Source: Pseudomonas maioricensis (GTDB taxonomy: Bacteria > Pseudomonadota > Gammaproteobacteria > Pseudomonadales > Pseudomonadaceae). Taken from it: a DNA stretch of 64,000 bases. Positions 1 to 9,969 of this stretch are shown piece by piece; within the stretch, counting starts at the first letter, position 1, and every line of letters starts with the position of its first letter. The DNA lies in the NCBI RefSeq assembly GCF_022790535.1, contig NZ_LOHG01000004.1, forward strand, positions 180,859 to 244,858, in the 5' to 3' direction. The translations under genes were made by a program, and so were the position numbers. Below the pieces are notes generated by a model. The model was not told where the DNA came from. It saw nothing but the letters and a program-made list of their open reading frames with translations, and searched no databases.

Positions 1-635
1 TAATGGGGCGCCTCAGATCAAAATCAAAAGCGCGGCGGCCTGACAGCCGACCTGATTGTGTGAACTTACCGATCTTCTGTAGGAGCTGCCGAAGGCTGCG
101 ATGCGGTGTGTCAGACGTCGAGTGCGTTGGTCGTGGTGACGTCTCGCGAACAAGTTCGCTCCTACCAGTTCGAAGTGAACCGATGCTTTTGATCTGCTTT
201 TGATTTTGATCTTAAGCGCTCCGTTAAACCACGCCGGCCGTAATCCGATATTGCTGCGTGGGGCAAACCGGCAGGGATGCCGGTTTAGCCGCCTCAGGCC
301 ATGGATGGCCGGTTGCGGCGGCCCTGCCAGTTAAAAACTGTTACCTATGTGCGTGAACTGATTTGTAACCCATGTGGGTGAGTCATACCGGCAAGAGCGT
401 TTTGCTTACTTTTGCGCTTTCAAAAGTGAGGCGCTGTAAAAGCGCAACCAATATCAGACATCATCGCGGTAATGGATATGTACGCAAAAATCACGGCATA
501 AATGTGTTCCCCCCTAATAGCGTAACCATAAAACTCAGACAACCCACCACCCCGCCTCCCCCCAATGTGTCTTATAATCCCCGGTTCTTGTAGCGCTGTC
601 GGGCTGATCCTGCGGCCCGGAAACTGGATCCTTTC
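1..635. repeat. Composite interspersed repeat region, no gene
   Basis: There is no convincing gene before 636. A perfect 16-bp inverted repeat, GATCAAAATCAAAAGC at 16-31 and its complement at 196-211, brackets a REP-like hairpin at 77-168. From about 225 to 450 the sequence (Pro/Gly-poor frames, blocks such as CCGGCAGGGATGCCGG and the CTTTCAAAAGTGAGGCGCTG stretch near 416-436) resembles a repetitive block I recall from many Pseudomonas intergenic regions. Short reading frames here look like chance. The copy appears internally rearranged, with a GTTACCTATGTGCGTGAACT block at 341-360 and a similar GTAACCCATGTGGGTGAGTC block following it. Confidence 0.5.
77..168. repeat. Chimeric REP pair
   Basis: The left arm (77-101, TGTAGGAGCTGCCGAAGGCT) belongs to the commonest REP type in this window. 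The right arm (145-168, CGCGAACAAGTTCGCTCCTACC) belongs to a different type seen at 10588-10716 and 15983-16056. An inner AGACGTC/GACGTCT pair (113-119, 138-144) could still close a hairpin. Confidence 0.6.
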
Positions 636-2246
636 ATGTTACGAATCACCGAACTCAAGCTGCCGATCGATCATCCGGACGAAGACTTGCGTCCAGCCCT
701 TTTGCAGCGTTTGGGCATCACCAGCGATGAACTGCTGGAATTCACCCTGTTCAAGCGCAGTTACGATGCGCGCAAAAAGTCTTCTGAGCTGTGCTTCATC
801 TACACCATCGACTTCCAGGTGCAGGATGAAGCGGCTCTGCTGTCGCGCCTGGCCGATGATCGTCACGTCAACCCGGCACCGGACATCAGCTACAAAGTCG
901 TCGGGCACGCGCCTGAAGGCCTGACCGAACGCCCGGTGGTGGTTGGCTTTGGCCCCTGTGGGATTTTTGCTGGCCTCCTGCTTGCGCAGATGGGCTTCAA
1001 GCCGATCATTCTCGAGCGCGGCAAGGAAGTCCGGCAGCGCACCAAAGACACCTGGGGCCTGTGGCGCAAAAACGTCCTGAACCCGGAGTCCAACGTGCAG
1101 TTCGGCGAAGGCGGCGCTGGGACATTCTCCGATGGCAAGCTCTACAGCCAGATCAAGGACCCTAAATTTCACGGTCGCAAGGTCCTGAACGAGTTCGTGA
1201 AAGCCGGTGCACCTGAAGAGATCCTTTACGTCAGCAAACCGCACATCGGTACTTTCCGACTGACAGGCGTCGTGGAAAACATGCGTCACCAGATCGAAGC
1301 ACTGGGCGGTGAAGTACGCTTCGAGCAACGCGTGACTGACGTGCTGATCGACAATGGCCAACTGCAGGGTGTGGTCGTTGACGGTGGCGAACGCATCGAG
1401 TCGCGCCATGTGATCATGGCACTGGGGCACAGCGCTCGTGACACGTTCCGCATGCTCCACGGCCGTGGCGTTTATATGGAGGCCAAGCCATTCTCTGTAG
1501 GCTTCCGTATCGAACACCCGCAATCACTGATCGACCGTGCTCGCCTGGGCAAGTACGCCGGCCACCCAAAGCTGGGTGCCGCCGATTACAAGCTCGTGCA
1601 TCACGCCAAAAACGGGCGCTCGGTATACAGCTTCTGTATGTGCCCGGGCGGCACCGTTGTCGCCGCGACGTCGGAGCCAAATCGCGTCGTCACCAACGGC
1701 ATGAGTCAGTACTCGCGAAACGAGCGTAATGCCAATTCCGGGATCGTGGTCGGTATCACTCCGGAAGATTATCCAGGAGGCCCGCTGGCGGGCATCGAGC
1801 TACAGGAGCGTCTGGAATCCCACGCCTATCTGATGGGCGGTAGCACCTATGAAGCACCTGCACAGCTGGTAGGTGATTTCATCGCAGGCAAAGCGTCGCA
1901 GGAGTTGGGCAGCGTCGAACCGTCTTACAAGCCTGGGGTCAAGCTTGTGGATCTGGCGGACGCCCTTCCCGCTTACGCCATCGAGGCGATTCGCGAAGCA
2001 CTGCCAGCGTTTGAAAAGCAGATCAAAGGCTTTGCCCTGCATGACGCCGTACTGACCGGGATCGAAACCCGCACCTCCGCGCCACTGCGGATCACCCGTG
2101 ACGACACCATGCAGAGCCTGAACGTCAAAGGTCTGTTTCCGGCCGGTGAAGGTGCAGGCTATGCGGGCGGCATTCTTTCCGCCGGAGTGGATGGCATCCG
2201 CATCGCTGAAGCGTTGGCAAGAAGCATGCTGGGTATCGAAGCCTGA
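636..2246 (+). CDS. NAD(P)/FAD-dependent dehydrogenase, COG2509 type
   Basis: A 536-residue flavoprotein resembling the uncharacterised FAD-dependent dehydrogenases of COG2509. The N-terminal ~90 residues form a small domain typical of this group. A dinucleotide-binding motif (VVVGFGPCGIFAG, about residues 101-113) follows, with ILERG marking the end of the second beta strand, and then the GEGGAGTFSDGKL stretch characteristic of the family. The C-terminal part carries a second FAD contact (GLFPAGEGAGYAGGI). It should be a soluble oxidoreductase, but substrate and electron acceptor are unknown. It is followed by a 180-bp gap before nhaA and is probably transcribed alone. The family call is firm; the biological role is not established. 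Confidence 0.85.
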   Translation: MLRITELKLPIDHPDEDLRPALLQRLGITSDELLEFTLFKRSYDARKKSSELCFIYTIDFQVQDEAALLSRLADDRHVNPAPDISYKVVGHAPEGLTERPVVVGFGPCGIFAGLLLAQMGFKPIILERGKEVRQRTKDTWGLWRKNVLNPESNVQFGEGGAGTFSDGKLYSQIKDPKFHGRKVLNEFVKAGAPEEILYVSKPHIGTFRLTGVVENMRHQIEALGGEVRFEQRVTDVLIDNGQLQGVVVDGGERIESRHVIMALGHSARDTFRMLHGRGVYMEAKPFSVGFRIEHPQSLIDRARLGKYAGHPKLGAADYKLVHHAKNGRSVYSFCMCPGGTVVAATSEPNRVVTNGMSQYSRNERNANSGIVVGITPEDYPGGPLAGIELQERLESHAYLMGGSTYEAPAQLVGDFIAGKASQELGSVEPSYKPGVKLVDLADALPAYAIEAIREALPAFEKQIKGFALHDAVLTGIETRTSAPLRITRDDTMQSLNVKGLFPAGEGAGYAGGILSAGVDGIRIAEALARSMLGIEA

Positions 2247-2426
2247 ACACAGCTGTAATTTCAGACGATTCCTACACCATAAAAAGCGCCTTCCCACCAG
2301 CAAAAGCGCACTGACTGACAGACCTGAAAACACTCTAAACCGGCCGTCCCGCTTATAACAAAAACGAATATAACTTTTGTTTTAACAGCGAGAAGTCCGG
2401 GTTAGGGTGTCGCTCCTTTTCGTTGG

Positions 2427-3623
2427 ATGGGAGCGCAAACCTTGCCTCTGCGTATCACTGTCACTCGTTTTTTTCAGCTCGAAGCTGCAGGTGGTCTGCT
2501 ATTGATCGCGGCCGCTGCCCTGGCGTTGATCATTAATAACTCGCCGCTATCCTGGCTCTATAACGCCTTCCTTGATGTGCCCGTCGTGGCACAGATCGGC
2601 GCTGTCAAAATCGCCAAGCCGCTATTGCTGTGGATCAACGACGGCATGATGGCGCTGTTCTTCCTGCTGATAGGTCTGGAGGTCAAACGGGAGGTCCTGG
2701 ACGGCCATCTCTCACGCCCCTCGCAAATCATTCTGCCAGGTACTGCGGCCATCGGCGGCATGGTGATCCCGGCGCTGGTCTTCTGGGCGCTGAACAAGGG
2801 AGACGCCGCCGCCATGAATGGCTGGGCGATCCCCATGGCCACTGACATCGCCTTCGCACTGGGCGTGCTAGCGTTGTTAGGCAAGCGTGTTCCGGTTTCA
2901 CTCAAACTGTTTCTGATGACGCTGGCGATCATTGATGATCTCGGGGCAATCATCGTCATCGCGCTGTTCTATTCGGGTGAGCTTTCCAACTTGTCGCTGA
3001 TACTGGCGGGATCCTCAATCGTGGCGCTGATTGCGATGAATCGGCTGGGCGTGCGCAAGCTGGGCCCTTATCTGCTGATAGGCCTGTTGCTGTGGGTCTG
3101 CGTACTCAAAAGCGGCGTCCACGCGACACTGGCAGGCGTGGTACTGGCGTTCTGCATCCCGTTACGCACCACTGACCACGACTCGTCCCCCCTATTGTCG
3201 CTGGAGCACGCCCTGCATCCATGGGTCGCATACGGGATTCTTCCATTGTTTGCGTTCGCTAACGCAGGCGTGTCGCTCAGCGGCGTCACGCTGGAGAGTT
3301 TCACCCATCACGTCCCTATGGGTATCGCAGCAGGCCTGTTGGTGGGCAAGACAGTCGGTGTTTTCGGCTTGACCTGGCTGGCGATCAAAATTGGCATCGC
3401 AAAACTGCCCGGCGGCGCGAATTGGGGTCAAGTGCTGGGGGTTTCGATCCTGTGCGGCATCGGTTTCACCATGAGCCTGTTCGTCGGTTCACTGGCTTAC
3501 ATACCGGGCAGTAGCGAATACGCCGGGGTTGATCGCATGGGGATTTTGACCGGCTCGATACTTGCTGCCTTTATCGGTTATGCCGTCATGGTGGTTAGCA
3601 GTCGTAAAAACCCAATCCGTTGA
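2427..3623 (+). CDS. nhaA: Na+/H+ antiporter NhaA
   Basis: A 398-residue inner-membrane antiporter that exports Na+ or Li+ in exchange for protons and supports pH and salt homeostasis. About twelve hydrophobic segments are visible. The key aspartates are present: D140 in the [11 protein letters not shown] stretch (equivalent to E. coli D133) and the D170-D171 pair in [10 protein letters not shown] (E. coli D163/D164). [11 protein letters not shown] near residue 83 and GIGFTMSLF near the C-terminus are also family signatures. The length is normal. It stands alone; a REP hairpin and a bidirectional terminator separate it from the convergent lipoprotein gene. Confidence 0.95.
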   Translation: MGAQTLPLRITVTRFFQLEAAGGLLLIAAAALALIINNSPLSWLYNAFLDVPVVAQIGAVKIAKPLLLWINDGMMALFFLLIGLEVKREVLDGHLSRPSQIILPGTAAIGGMVIPALVFWALNKGDAAAMNGWAIPMATDIAFALGVLALLGKRVPVSLKLFLMTLAIIDDLGAIIVIALFYSGELSNLSLILAGSSIVALIAMNRLGVRKLGPYLLIGLLLWVCVLKSGVHATLAGVVLAFCIPLRTTDHDSSPLLSLEHALHPWVAYGILPLFAFANAGVSLSGVTLESFTHHVPMGIAAGLLVGKTVGVFGLTWLAIKIGIAKLPGGANWGQVLGVSILCGIGFTMSLFVGSLAYIPGSSEYAGVDRMGILTGSILAAFIGYAVMVVSSRKNPIR

Positions 3624-3639
3624 ATTGAAATTAATCTTT

Positions 3640-3712
3640 TGTAGGAGCTGCCGAAGGCTGCGATAGCGGTATGTCAGGATGAATGCATCGCAGCCTTCGG
3701 CAGTTCCTACAG
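3640..3712. repeat. REP pair, type A
   Basis: Inverted arms GGAGCTGCCGAAGGCTGCGA and TCGCAGCCTTCGGCAG around a variable centre, lying between the convergent genes nhaA and the glycine-zipper lipoprotein. Confidence 0.85.
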
Positions 3713-3775
3713 GGAAAGCATTTGCTGCGCGGCATAGGAAACAGCGTGACGCCAAAAGCACCAACGATCACCCAC

Positions 3776-3806
3776 AAAAAACCCGATCGCAAGGATCGGG
3801 TTTTTA
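3776..3806. terminator. Bidirectional rho-independent terminator
   Basis: Stem ACCCGATC/GATCGGGT with loop GCAAG. An A-run precedes it and a T-run follows it, so it can stop transcripts from nhaA and from the convergent lipoprotein gene. Confidence 0.85.
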
Positions 3807-3839
3807 TGTTTCAAGACGCTACAAGCGCCATGCAATCAC

Positions 3840-4301
3840 TCAATGAGAGACGCGACTGGTACCGTTCACGGTCATGATACGAACGCGCTCGCCAACCCGG
3901 AAAATCTCGTTTTCCTGAACTTGCTGCACGTAGGCACGCATGGTGCCATCGTCTTCACGTACGGTGATTTCCACACCCTGAGTACGGGTCAGACCTTCTT
4001 CAGTAGCCGACCCCAGCAAGCCACCCGCTACAGCACCGATCACAGCGGCAACGATGCTGCCACGGCCGCCGCCAATGGCGCTACCGCCGACACCACCTAC
4101 GATTGCACCTGCACCTGCACCGATAGGCGTCTTGCTGCCTTCGATCTTGACCGGACGCAGAGATTCGATGGTACCCAAACGAACGGTCTGCACGGTACGC
4201 GCCTCGTCACGGGAATAGGAATCACCGGTCAGGTTCGACATACAGCCACTGAGGGTCAGCGCCATGGCAGTGAACGTGGCCAACAGAACAGACTTACGCA
4301 T
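3840..4301 (-). CDS. Glycine-zipper outer-membrane lipoprotein, SlyB-like
   Basis: A 153-residue lipoprotein. The signal peptide ends in a lipobox (LTLSGC, Cys at about residue 19). A long Gly/Ala zipper follows (GAGAGAIVGGVGGSAIGGG and GAVAGGLLGSATEEG, about residues 63-105), typical of the glycine-zipper 2TM family (SlyB, Pcp). The C-terminal third is a small beta-rich domain. It probably sits in the outer membrane and contributes to envelope integrity; SlyB-family members are often tied to Mg2+ or PhoPQ regulation, which is not visible here. The start at 4301 has a GGAGA ribosome site eight bases upstream, which is better than the longer frame starting at 4358. Confidence 0.85.
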   Translation of the reverse strand: MRKSVLLATFTAMALTLSGCMSNLTGDSYSRDEARTVQTVRLGTIESLRPVKIEGSKTPIGAGAGAIVGGVGGSAIGGGRGSIVAAVIGAVAGGLLGSATEEGLTRTQGVEITVREDDGTMRAYVQQVQENEIFRVGERVRIMTVNGTSRVSH

Positions 4302-4460
4302 AAAGGTATCTCCAGAAGAACATGCAGCCATTAGACTCTGCGCTATCAGCGCTGTCACCTGCCGCTCTTCGTTAATTTGTTTTCATTCAGGCGGTATACA
4401 GCACCGGCTGCCGTAACCGTAAGACGGGTAGGCAACCGAATAATTCAAACAGACTGAATG

Positions 4461-5108
4461 TTAGGGAGCGAGGCGCTCGCGCGACCAGTGCGTGTCCGCC
4501 CACCGGTAATTCAGGCGGTCATGCAAACGGCTCGGACGGCCCTGCCAGAACTCGATGCGCTCTGGCAGCAGGCGGTAACCGCCCCAATGTTCGGGGCAAT
4601 GTGGCTGAGTGTCGATGAAGCGCTGTTCGGTGTCTCTGATCATGCATTCAAGCTCGGCGCGATCGGCGATCACCTGGCTCTGAGGCGAGGCCCACGCACC
4701 AAGCCGGCTGCCCAGCGGACGAACCTGAAAGTAGGCATCGGACTCTTCGGGTGTGACTTTGACCACTCGCCCCTCTATGCGTACCTGACGCTCCAGAGTG
4801 GGCCAGAAGAACGTCATTGCCGCAAACGGACGTGCCGCCAGTTGCTGGCCTTTGGCACTGTCGTAGTTGGTAAAGAACGTGAAGCCCTCGGCATCCAGCC
4901 CTTTCAACAACAGGATTCGGCAATGAGGGCGGCCCTGCTCATCGACCGTCGCGAGGGTCATCGCATTGGCCTCAACCGGTGCCTGCTCGGTTTTCACCGC
5001 CTCGGCGAACCACTGATGAAATAGCGCAAACGGTTCATCTGGCGCTTGCGCTTCGGTCAAACCATCGCGGGCATAGTCACGGCGCATATCGGCCAGAGAC
5101 TGGGTCAT
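4461..5108 (-). CDS. pdxH: Pyridoxamine 5'-phosphate oxidase
   Basis: A 215-residue FMN enzyme that oxidises pyridoxine or pyridoxamine phosphate to pyridoxal phosphate, the last step of vitamin B6 synthesis and salvage. Characteristic segments include [19 protein letters not shown] (about residues 64-82), [14 protein letters not shown] (FMN and phosphate contacts) and the C-terminal [10 protein letters not shown] stretch (short, before WSRERLAP). The length matches the family. A good ribosome site (AAGGAA) sits eight bases before the ATG. The next gene upstream on the same strand is an OmpA-family lipoprotein. Confidence 0.95.
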   Translation of the reverse strand: MTQSLADMRRDYARDGLTEAQAPDEPFALFHQWFAEAVKTEQAPVEANAMTLATVDEQGRPHCRILLLKGLDAEGFTFFTNYDSAKGQQLAARPFAAMTFFWPTLERQVRIEGRVVKVTPEESDAYFQVRPLGSRLGAWASPQSQVIADRAELECMIRDTEQRFIDTQPHCPEHWGGYRLLPERIEFWQGRPSRLHDRLNYRWADTHWSRERLAP

Positions 5109-5176
5109 GACGTCTTTCCTTGATTGAAGAAAACCGTCGCCTGACCCACGCCCTGCGGCGCGGGTCAGCGCGTGTT

Positions 5177-6271
5177 TCAGTTACTCGCCTGATCAGTCGC
5201 CGCAGGTTTCTTCTTCACGGCAGCTTTGGCAGGAGCGGCCTTGGCTGGCGTCGCCTTTTTAGCGGGTGCGGCTTTCTTGGCGGCAGGCTTGCTCGCAGCA
5301 GCCTTCTTGGCCGGTGCGGCTTTGGCTGGCGCGGGAGCGACTGCTGGCGCTGGTTTGACGTCTTGAGCCGCAACCATTGTCGGCGTTGGCGGCAAGGCGT
5401 ACTTGCTCATCAGCGCGAGCATGGTGTTTTCCGGCGTCATGACAATTTCAACGCGGCGGTTCAGCTTGCGGCCTTCAGCGCTGTCATTGGCTGCACGCGG
5501 CATTACCGCGCCCATGCCCCGCAGGCTGAGCCGATTACGCTCAAGACCACTGAGGCGGAAAATGGCAGCGACCGACTGGGCACGCTCCTGGCTGATTTTC
5601 TGATTCGCCGGAGCAGCGCCGGTGGTGTCTGCGTGACCCAATACCAGCACGGCGGTTTTCGGATCGGCTTCAACCAGTTTGGCCAGACGGGTGATAGGGC
5701 CCAACGTCACGGGCAGCAACATCGCCGGACGATCCGGGTTGAACGAACTGTCTACAGGAGCGGTGATCACCAGAACATCTTCACGACGCTCTAGTTCGAA
5801 CGGGCTGTCCTTGATCGCCAGACGCAGGCGCGGCTCGTAGTCATCCAGCCAGGCTTGCGTCACCTTGGGATCGACCTTGGGGGCAGCCTTGGCCTCTTCC
5901 TTCTTCTCGCCACCGAACGGCCACCACCACTTGCTATCGGTTTCGGACTTGGCAATCAGCGGTGCAACGCTTTTATCTGCCGGTTTGGCGGCAGCTTCAG
6001 CTTTTGGTTCCGCGCTGTCACTGGACGCAAACGGCCAATACCAATGAGTGCCACTCTCGGCCTTCGCCACCGGCTCCGCAGGCTTGGCCTCAGGGGCTGG
6101 AGCTTTCGCAGGGGCTTTTGCCGGGGCTTGTACAGGTGCTGCGTCGGCAACCTTATCGGAGCCGAATGACCACCAGTGGCTCCCAGCGTCGGCAGAATCG
6201 TTTTTAGGCGTTTGTGCGCAGCCAGTCACGGCGAGACACAGGGCGATTGCGAGGCTTTTATTGAATGACAT
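5177..6271 (-). CDS. OmpA-family lipoprotein with Trp-rich repeats and Lys/Ala/Pro tail
   Basis: A 364-residue protein. The signal peptide ends in a lipobox (LAVTGCAQ). The N-terminal ~130 residues are Ala/Pro/Lys-rich and contain three spaced aromatic motifs: [16 protein letters not shown] and KWWWPFGG. An OmpA/peptidoglycan-binding domain follows ([17 protein letters not shown], then LNRRVEIVM). After the OmpA domain comes a ~70-residue tail of AAPAKK/APAKA repeats resembling AlgP or histone H1-like tails. The likely role is an outer-membrane lipoprotein that binds peptidoglycan; the Trp motifs and basic tail have no function I can name. The start at 6271 is preferred because it places the signal peptide at the N-terminus; its ribosome site is weak. 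Confidence 0.8.
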   Translation of the reverse strand: MSFNKSLAIALCLAVTGCAQTPKNDSADAGSHWWSFGSDKVADAAPVQAPAKAPAKAPAPEAKPAEPVAKAESGTHWYWPFASSDSAEPKAEAAAKPADKSVAPLIAKSETDSKWWWPFGGEKKEEAKAAPKVDPKVTQAWLDDYEPRLRLAIKDSPFELERREDVLVITAPVDSSFNPDRPAMLLPVTLGPITRLAKLVEADPKTAVLVLGHADTTGAAPANQKISQERAQSVAAIFRLSGLERNRLSLRGMGAVMPRAANDSAEGRKLNRRVEIVMTPENTMLALMSKYALPPTPTMVAAQDVKPAPAVAPAPAKAAPAKKAAASKPAAKKAAPAKKATPAKAAPAKAAVKKKPAATDQASN

Positions 6272-6349
6272 GAATGACCCACAAAAAAATAGTAAACAGA
6301 CAATGAACTTGGCAGTGCCCATATAACACGCATAAACAGGCTGTTGGAA

Positions 6350-6374
6350 AAGGAAACCGTCGCACGGTTCCTGT
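6350..6374 (-). terminator. Rho-independent terminator of the serine hydrolase gene
   Basis: On the minus strand a GGAACCGT/ACGGTTTCC stem is followed by TTTTCC, about 55 bases after the stop codon at 6426. Confidence 0.6.
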
Positions 6375-6425
6375 TCCGGGGTATTAACTGACAGTCGGTA
6401 TTAAACAAGCACTTATGACGACAAC

Positions 6426-7574
6426 TTAGCGCAAACACTCACCTAGCACTCGCACCAGCTTCTGAGCACGGGGATCCATCAGCACATAAGGCCCCAACGT
6501 ATTTGTCACAAAGCCGAATGCGACGTCGTGATCAGGATCAGCAAAGCCAATGGATCCACCGGCGCCCGGATGGCCGAAAGCTTTCGGACCCAGGCCGTAC
6601 GTGGCGTTGGAAACATCGGGCTGATCAAGCATGCAACCCAGACCGAAGCGCGTCTGAGTCAACAGGGTCTTGTCCTGACCCACACTGTGCTCGCGAGTCA
6701 GCTCATTGAGCAGCTCGGGCTCTAGCAGGCTGCCGTCGAGCAAACCGTTGTAGAAACCCGCAAGACTGCGAGCGTTACCGTGCCCGTTGGCAGCAGGCTG
6801 CTGCATGCGCCGCCACTCAGGTTTGTTGGTACTGGTCATGATCGACGGTGGGTTGGTAAACGCCCGTGCGGTCATTGATGTCGGCTCGCGCAGAGTGGTC
6901 TGCAGCAGACGCTGCGCAGATTCGTCGCCAGCATTGCCTTTGCTGCGAGCGATATGCGCAACGCGGTAAAACTCTTCATCAGCCAGGCCGACATGGAAAT
7001 CCAGGTTCAACGGTCGGGAAATACGCGCAGCAATGGCGTCGCCCGGCCCGCGTCCATCGGCACGACGCAACACTTCGCCAACCAACCAGCCGTAAGTAAT
7101 CGCTGCATAGCCGTGGCCATGTCCAGGCGTCCACCAGGGTTCCTCAGCGGCCATCGCATCGGTCATTGCAGTCCAGTCATAAAGCGCTTCAGCGGGGAGC
7201 ATGTGACGCAGCGCAGGGAGACCTGCCTGATGACACAGCAATTGGCGCAGGGTAATCGCACCTTTGCCTGCTTCTGCAAACTCAGGCCACAAGCGGGCGA
7301 CGGGTTCGTCGAGTTTCAGCTTGCCCTCACCGACCAGTTGCAGAGCAGTCACCGCAGCAAAGGGCTTTGTGCAGGAAAACAGGTTGGCGATGGTATCGCT
7401 GTGCCAGGCCTCTGCGCCGTCCTTGTCGGCGGTGCCAGCCCAGAGGTCAACAACGGTTTCACCACCGATCTGAATGCACAGCGCTGCGCCGCGCTCCTGA
7501 GTGTCTTCGAAGAGCGCCGCGAAAGCTTCGCGTACAGCCTCAAATTTAAGCTCGAAATGACCCTGAATCTGCAC
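6426..7574 (-). CDS. Serine hydrolase, class C beta-lactamase/EstB-like esterase
   Basis: A 382-residue protein of the beta-lactamase-related (MEROPS S12) serine hydrolase family. The nucleophile motif SxxK is SCTK at residues 67-70. A Tyr motif (YGWLVGE) and the C-terminal HPGAGGSIGFADP segment, in place of KTG, point to an EstB-type esterase rather than a true beta-lactamase. No signal peptide is seen, so it is probably cytosolic. I place the start at the GTG at 7574: a GGGAG ribosome site lies seven bases upstream and the protein then begins VQIQGHFELKF, the usual family N-terminus. A TTG at 7601 would add nine residues. The natural substrate is unknown. Confidence 0.85.
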   Translation of the reverse strand: MQIQGHFELKFEAVREAFAALFEDTQERGAALCIQIGGETVVDLWAGTADKDGAEAWHSDTIANLFSCTKPFAAVTALQLVGEGKLKLDEPVARLWPEFAEAGKGAITLRQLLCHQAGLPALRHMLPAEALYDWTAMTDAMAAEEPWWTPGHGHGYAAITYGWLVGEVLRRADGRGPGDAIAARISRPLNLDFHVGLADEEFYRVAHIARSKGNAGDESAQRLLQTTLREPTSMTARAFTNPPSIMTSTNKPEWRRMQQPAANGHGNARSLAGFYNGLLDGSLLEPELLNELTREHSVGQDKTLLTQTRFGLGCMLDQPDVSNATYGLGPKAFGHPGAGGSIGFADPDHDVAFGFVTNTLGPYVLMDPRAQKLVRVLGECLR

Positions 7575-7702
7575 CCGCTGGCTCCCGGACTGGCTGATCA
7601 AAAAATGGTGTGCATTGTTTCAGCGATTGAGGTTTATGAACAGATGGTGGGTGGTCAGCCACGCTGCCCCGACACATCGCGATCATGCGGTAAACATCTG
7701 GT

Positions 7703-7777
7703 CTGTAGGAGCTGCCGAAGGCTGCGAAGCGTTTTCTCCTGACATGCCGCCATCGCAGCCTTCGGCAGCTCCTACAG
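7703..7777. repeat. REP pair, type A
   Basis: Inverted CTGCCGAAGGCTGCGA arms between the start of the serine hydrolase gene and the end of dinG. Confidence 0.85.
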
Positions 7778-7824
7778 AGTTTGAGTTCATATGGAAGCGA
7801 TGGCGCAGGAGGCGCGAACTTGAA

Positions 7825-9969
7825 TCAGGATATCTCCCGCCTGAAAGGCGGCAGCGCGTTGAGGATCGCCTTACCGTAACGCTGCGTCACCACGCGCCGA
7901 TCCAGCAGCGTGATGGTGCCGCGATCCTCTTCGGTACGCAGCAACCGTCCGCATGCCTGCACGAGCCGCAATGAAGCATCCGGCACGGCGATTTCCATAA
8001 AAGGATTACCACCACGGGCCTCGATCCACTCAGCCAGTGCTGCCTCGACGGGATCGTCCGGCACAGCAAAAGGAATCTTGGCGATCACCACATGCTCGCA
8101 ATACGCGCCGGGCAAATCGACACCTTCGGCAAAGCTGGCCAGCCCGAACAGCACGCTGGAGTCACCGCCATCGACCCGCGCCTTGTGCTTGTTAAGCGTT
8201 TCCTGTTTGGACAAATTGCCCTGGATAAACACCTGCTTGCGCCAGTCACGCTCCAGACCGTCAAAGACGTCCTGCATCTGTTTGCGGGAAGAGAACAGTA
8301 CCAGAGTGCCTCGCGAGCCTTCCACCAGACCGGGCAACTCCCGGATGATCGCGGCGGTATGCGCCACGGAATCACGCGGATCGGCCTTGAGGTCAGGTAC
8401 GCGTAATACCCCGGCGTCAGCATGATGAAACGGACTCGGAACAACGGCGGTGACCGCAACCTTGGGCAAACCGGCGCGCATACGGAAGCGATCGAATTTA
8501 CCCAGCGCAGTCAGGGTCGCGGAGGTCACCAACGCGCCATAAGCGACGTTCCACAGATTGCGACGGAGCATCTCCGCCGCCAGAATCGGGCTGGCATTAA
8601 CCTCGATATCAAACAACGCCCCGCTGTCGGCAAGGGTCAGCCAGCGCGCCATGGGCGGGCTGTCTTCCGGGTCCTCCGCAGTGAAGGCCGTCCATAATTC
8701 CCAGTTGCCATGGGCCCGGGCCAGCAGGCTGCCAAATAGCGGATACCATTCTTCGGCCTGATGGCTGGCGATGCCGATGTTGACCTCGCCATCCATGCCC
8801 TCTTTGAGCAAGTCGGCCAGGCGAGTGAACAGATCATCGAGCCGGGCAAAGCCCTTTTTCAGCTCGATACCCATTTCACGAATATGCTCGGGTACTACGC
8901 CGCCAATGAACCGATGCCGTGGACGCTCGCGCCCCTGCATGTCTTCACCGGCACGGAAGTCAGCCAGTTGTTCGCAAGCGCTGAACATGAACTGTTGCTG
9001 CGCCTTGATCTCGCGCGCCAGTTCCGGCACTTGCTCGATCAATTTCCCCAAGTCACCCGGCAGTGGGTGCTGAGCCAGCAACTTGGCCAGGTTCTTGGCG
9101 GTCTGTTCCAGCCAGTCAGCTGTAGACCGAAGTCGCGTGTAATGTGCGAAATGGCCGATGGCCTTGTCAGGCAGGTGATGCCCTTCGTCGAACACATATA
9201 AAGTGTCACGCGGATCGGGCAATACCGCACCGCCCCCCAAGGCCAGATCCGCCAGCACCATGTCGTGGTTCGTCACGATCACGTCGACTTTTCCCATACC
9301 TTCACGGGCTTTATAAAACGCGCATTGCTGAAAATTCGGACAATGGCGATTTGTGCACTGGCTGTGATCGGTGGTCAGCCGTGCCCAATCCTGATCCTCG
9401 AGTGCCTGGGGCCAACTGTCGCGGTCGCCGTCCCACTTATTGCCAGCGAGCTTTTCGATCATGCTGGTGAACAGTTTCTGACTGGCCTCATCGACCTCGA
9501 TCTTGAAGCCTTCTTCTTCGAAAAGCTGCGCAGTGGCGTTGGTTGCGTCCCCTTCCTGGAGCAGCATGTCGAGCTTGGACAGGCACATATAGCGGCCCCG
9601 GCCCTTGGCGAGGGAGAACGTGAAGTTCAGCCCGCTGTTGCGCATCAGATCAGGCAGGTCCTTGTGGACGATCTGCTCTTGCAGGGCGACGGTCGCGGTG
9701 GCGATCACCAGACGTTTGCCCGCCAGTTTGGCAGTAGGGATCGCTGCAATGGCGTAAGCCACGGTCTTTCCGGTACCGGTGCCTGCTTCTACAGCGACAA
9801 CGGCAGGATCACTGGTGCGACGGCCTTCTTCATCGGTGTCGATATCGCCCAGCACTTTGGCGACCTCGGCGATCATCAGACGCTGGCCATAGCGCGGCTT
9901 GAGGCTCTTGGCTTCGAGGAAACGCGAGTAGGCGCCCTGAATCTGGGATTTGAGTTCGTTGCTGATCAT
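7825..9969 (-). CDS. dinG: ATP-dependent DNA helicase DinG
   Basis: A 714-residue superfamily 2 XPD-like 5'-3' helicase implicated in resolving R-loops and replication-transcription conflicts. Walker A is AGTGTGKT (62-69) and the DEAH box is DEGH (261-264). Four cysteines, C129, C205, C210 and C216, are spaced as in the [4Fe-4S] domain of DinG. The C-terminal helicase lobe includes VLFGLASFAEGVDLPG and the QACGRLLRTEEDRG motif VI. The length equals E. coli DinG. No canonical Pseudomonas LexA box (CTG-N10-CAG with AT core) is seen just upstream; only a CTGTACAG palindrome is present, so SOS control is not supported from sequence. Confidence 0.95.
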   Translation of the reverse strand: MISNELKSQIQGAYSRFLEAKSLKPRYGQRLMIAEVAKVLGDIDTDEEGRRTSDPAVVAVEAGTGTGKTVAYAIAAIPTAKLAGKRLVIATATVALQEQIVHKDLPDLMRNSGLNFTFSLAKGRGRYMCLSKLDMLLQEGDATNATAQLFEEEGFKIEVDEASQKLFTSMIEKLAGNKWDGDRDSWPQALEDQDWARLTTDHSQCTNRHCPNFQQCAFYKAREGMGKVDVIVTNHDMVLADLALGGGAVLPDPRDTLYVFDEGHHLPDKAIGHFAHYTRLRSTADWLEQTAKNLAKLLAQHPLPGDLGKLIEQVPELAREIKAQQQFMFSACEQLADFRAGEDMQGRERPRHRFIGGVVPEHIREMGIELKKGFARLDDLFTRLADLLKEGMDGEVNIGIASHQAEEWYPLFGSLLARAHGNWELWTAFTAEDPEDSPPMARWLTLADSGALFDIEVNASPILAAEMLRRNLWNVAYGALVTSATLTALGKFDRFRMRAGLPKVAVTAVVPSPFHHADAGVLRVPDLKADPRDSVAHTAAIIRELPGLVEGSRGTLVLFSSRKQMQDVFDGLERDWRKQVFIQGNLSKQETLNKHKARVDGGDSSVLFGLASFAEGVDLPGAYCEHVVIAKIPFAVPDDPVEAALAEWIEARGGNPFMEIAVPDASLRLVQACGRLLRTEEDRGTITLLDRRVVTQRYGKAILNALPPFRREIS

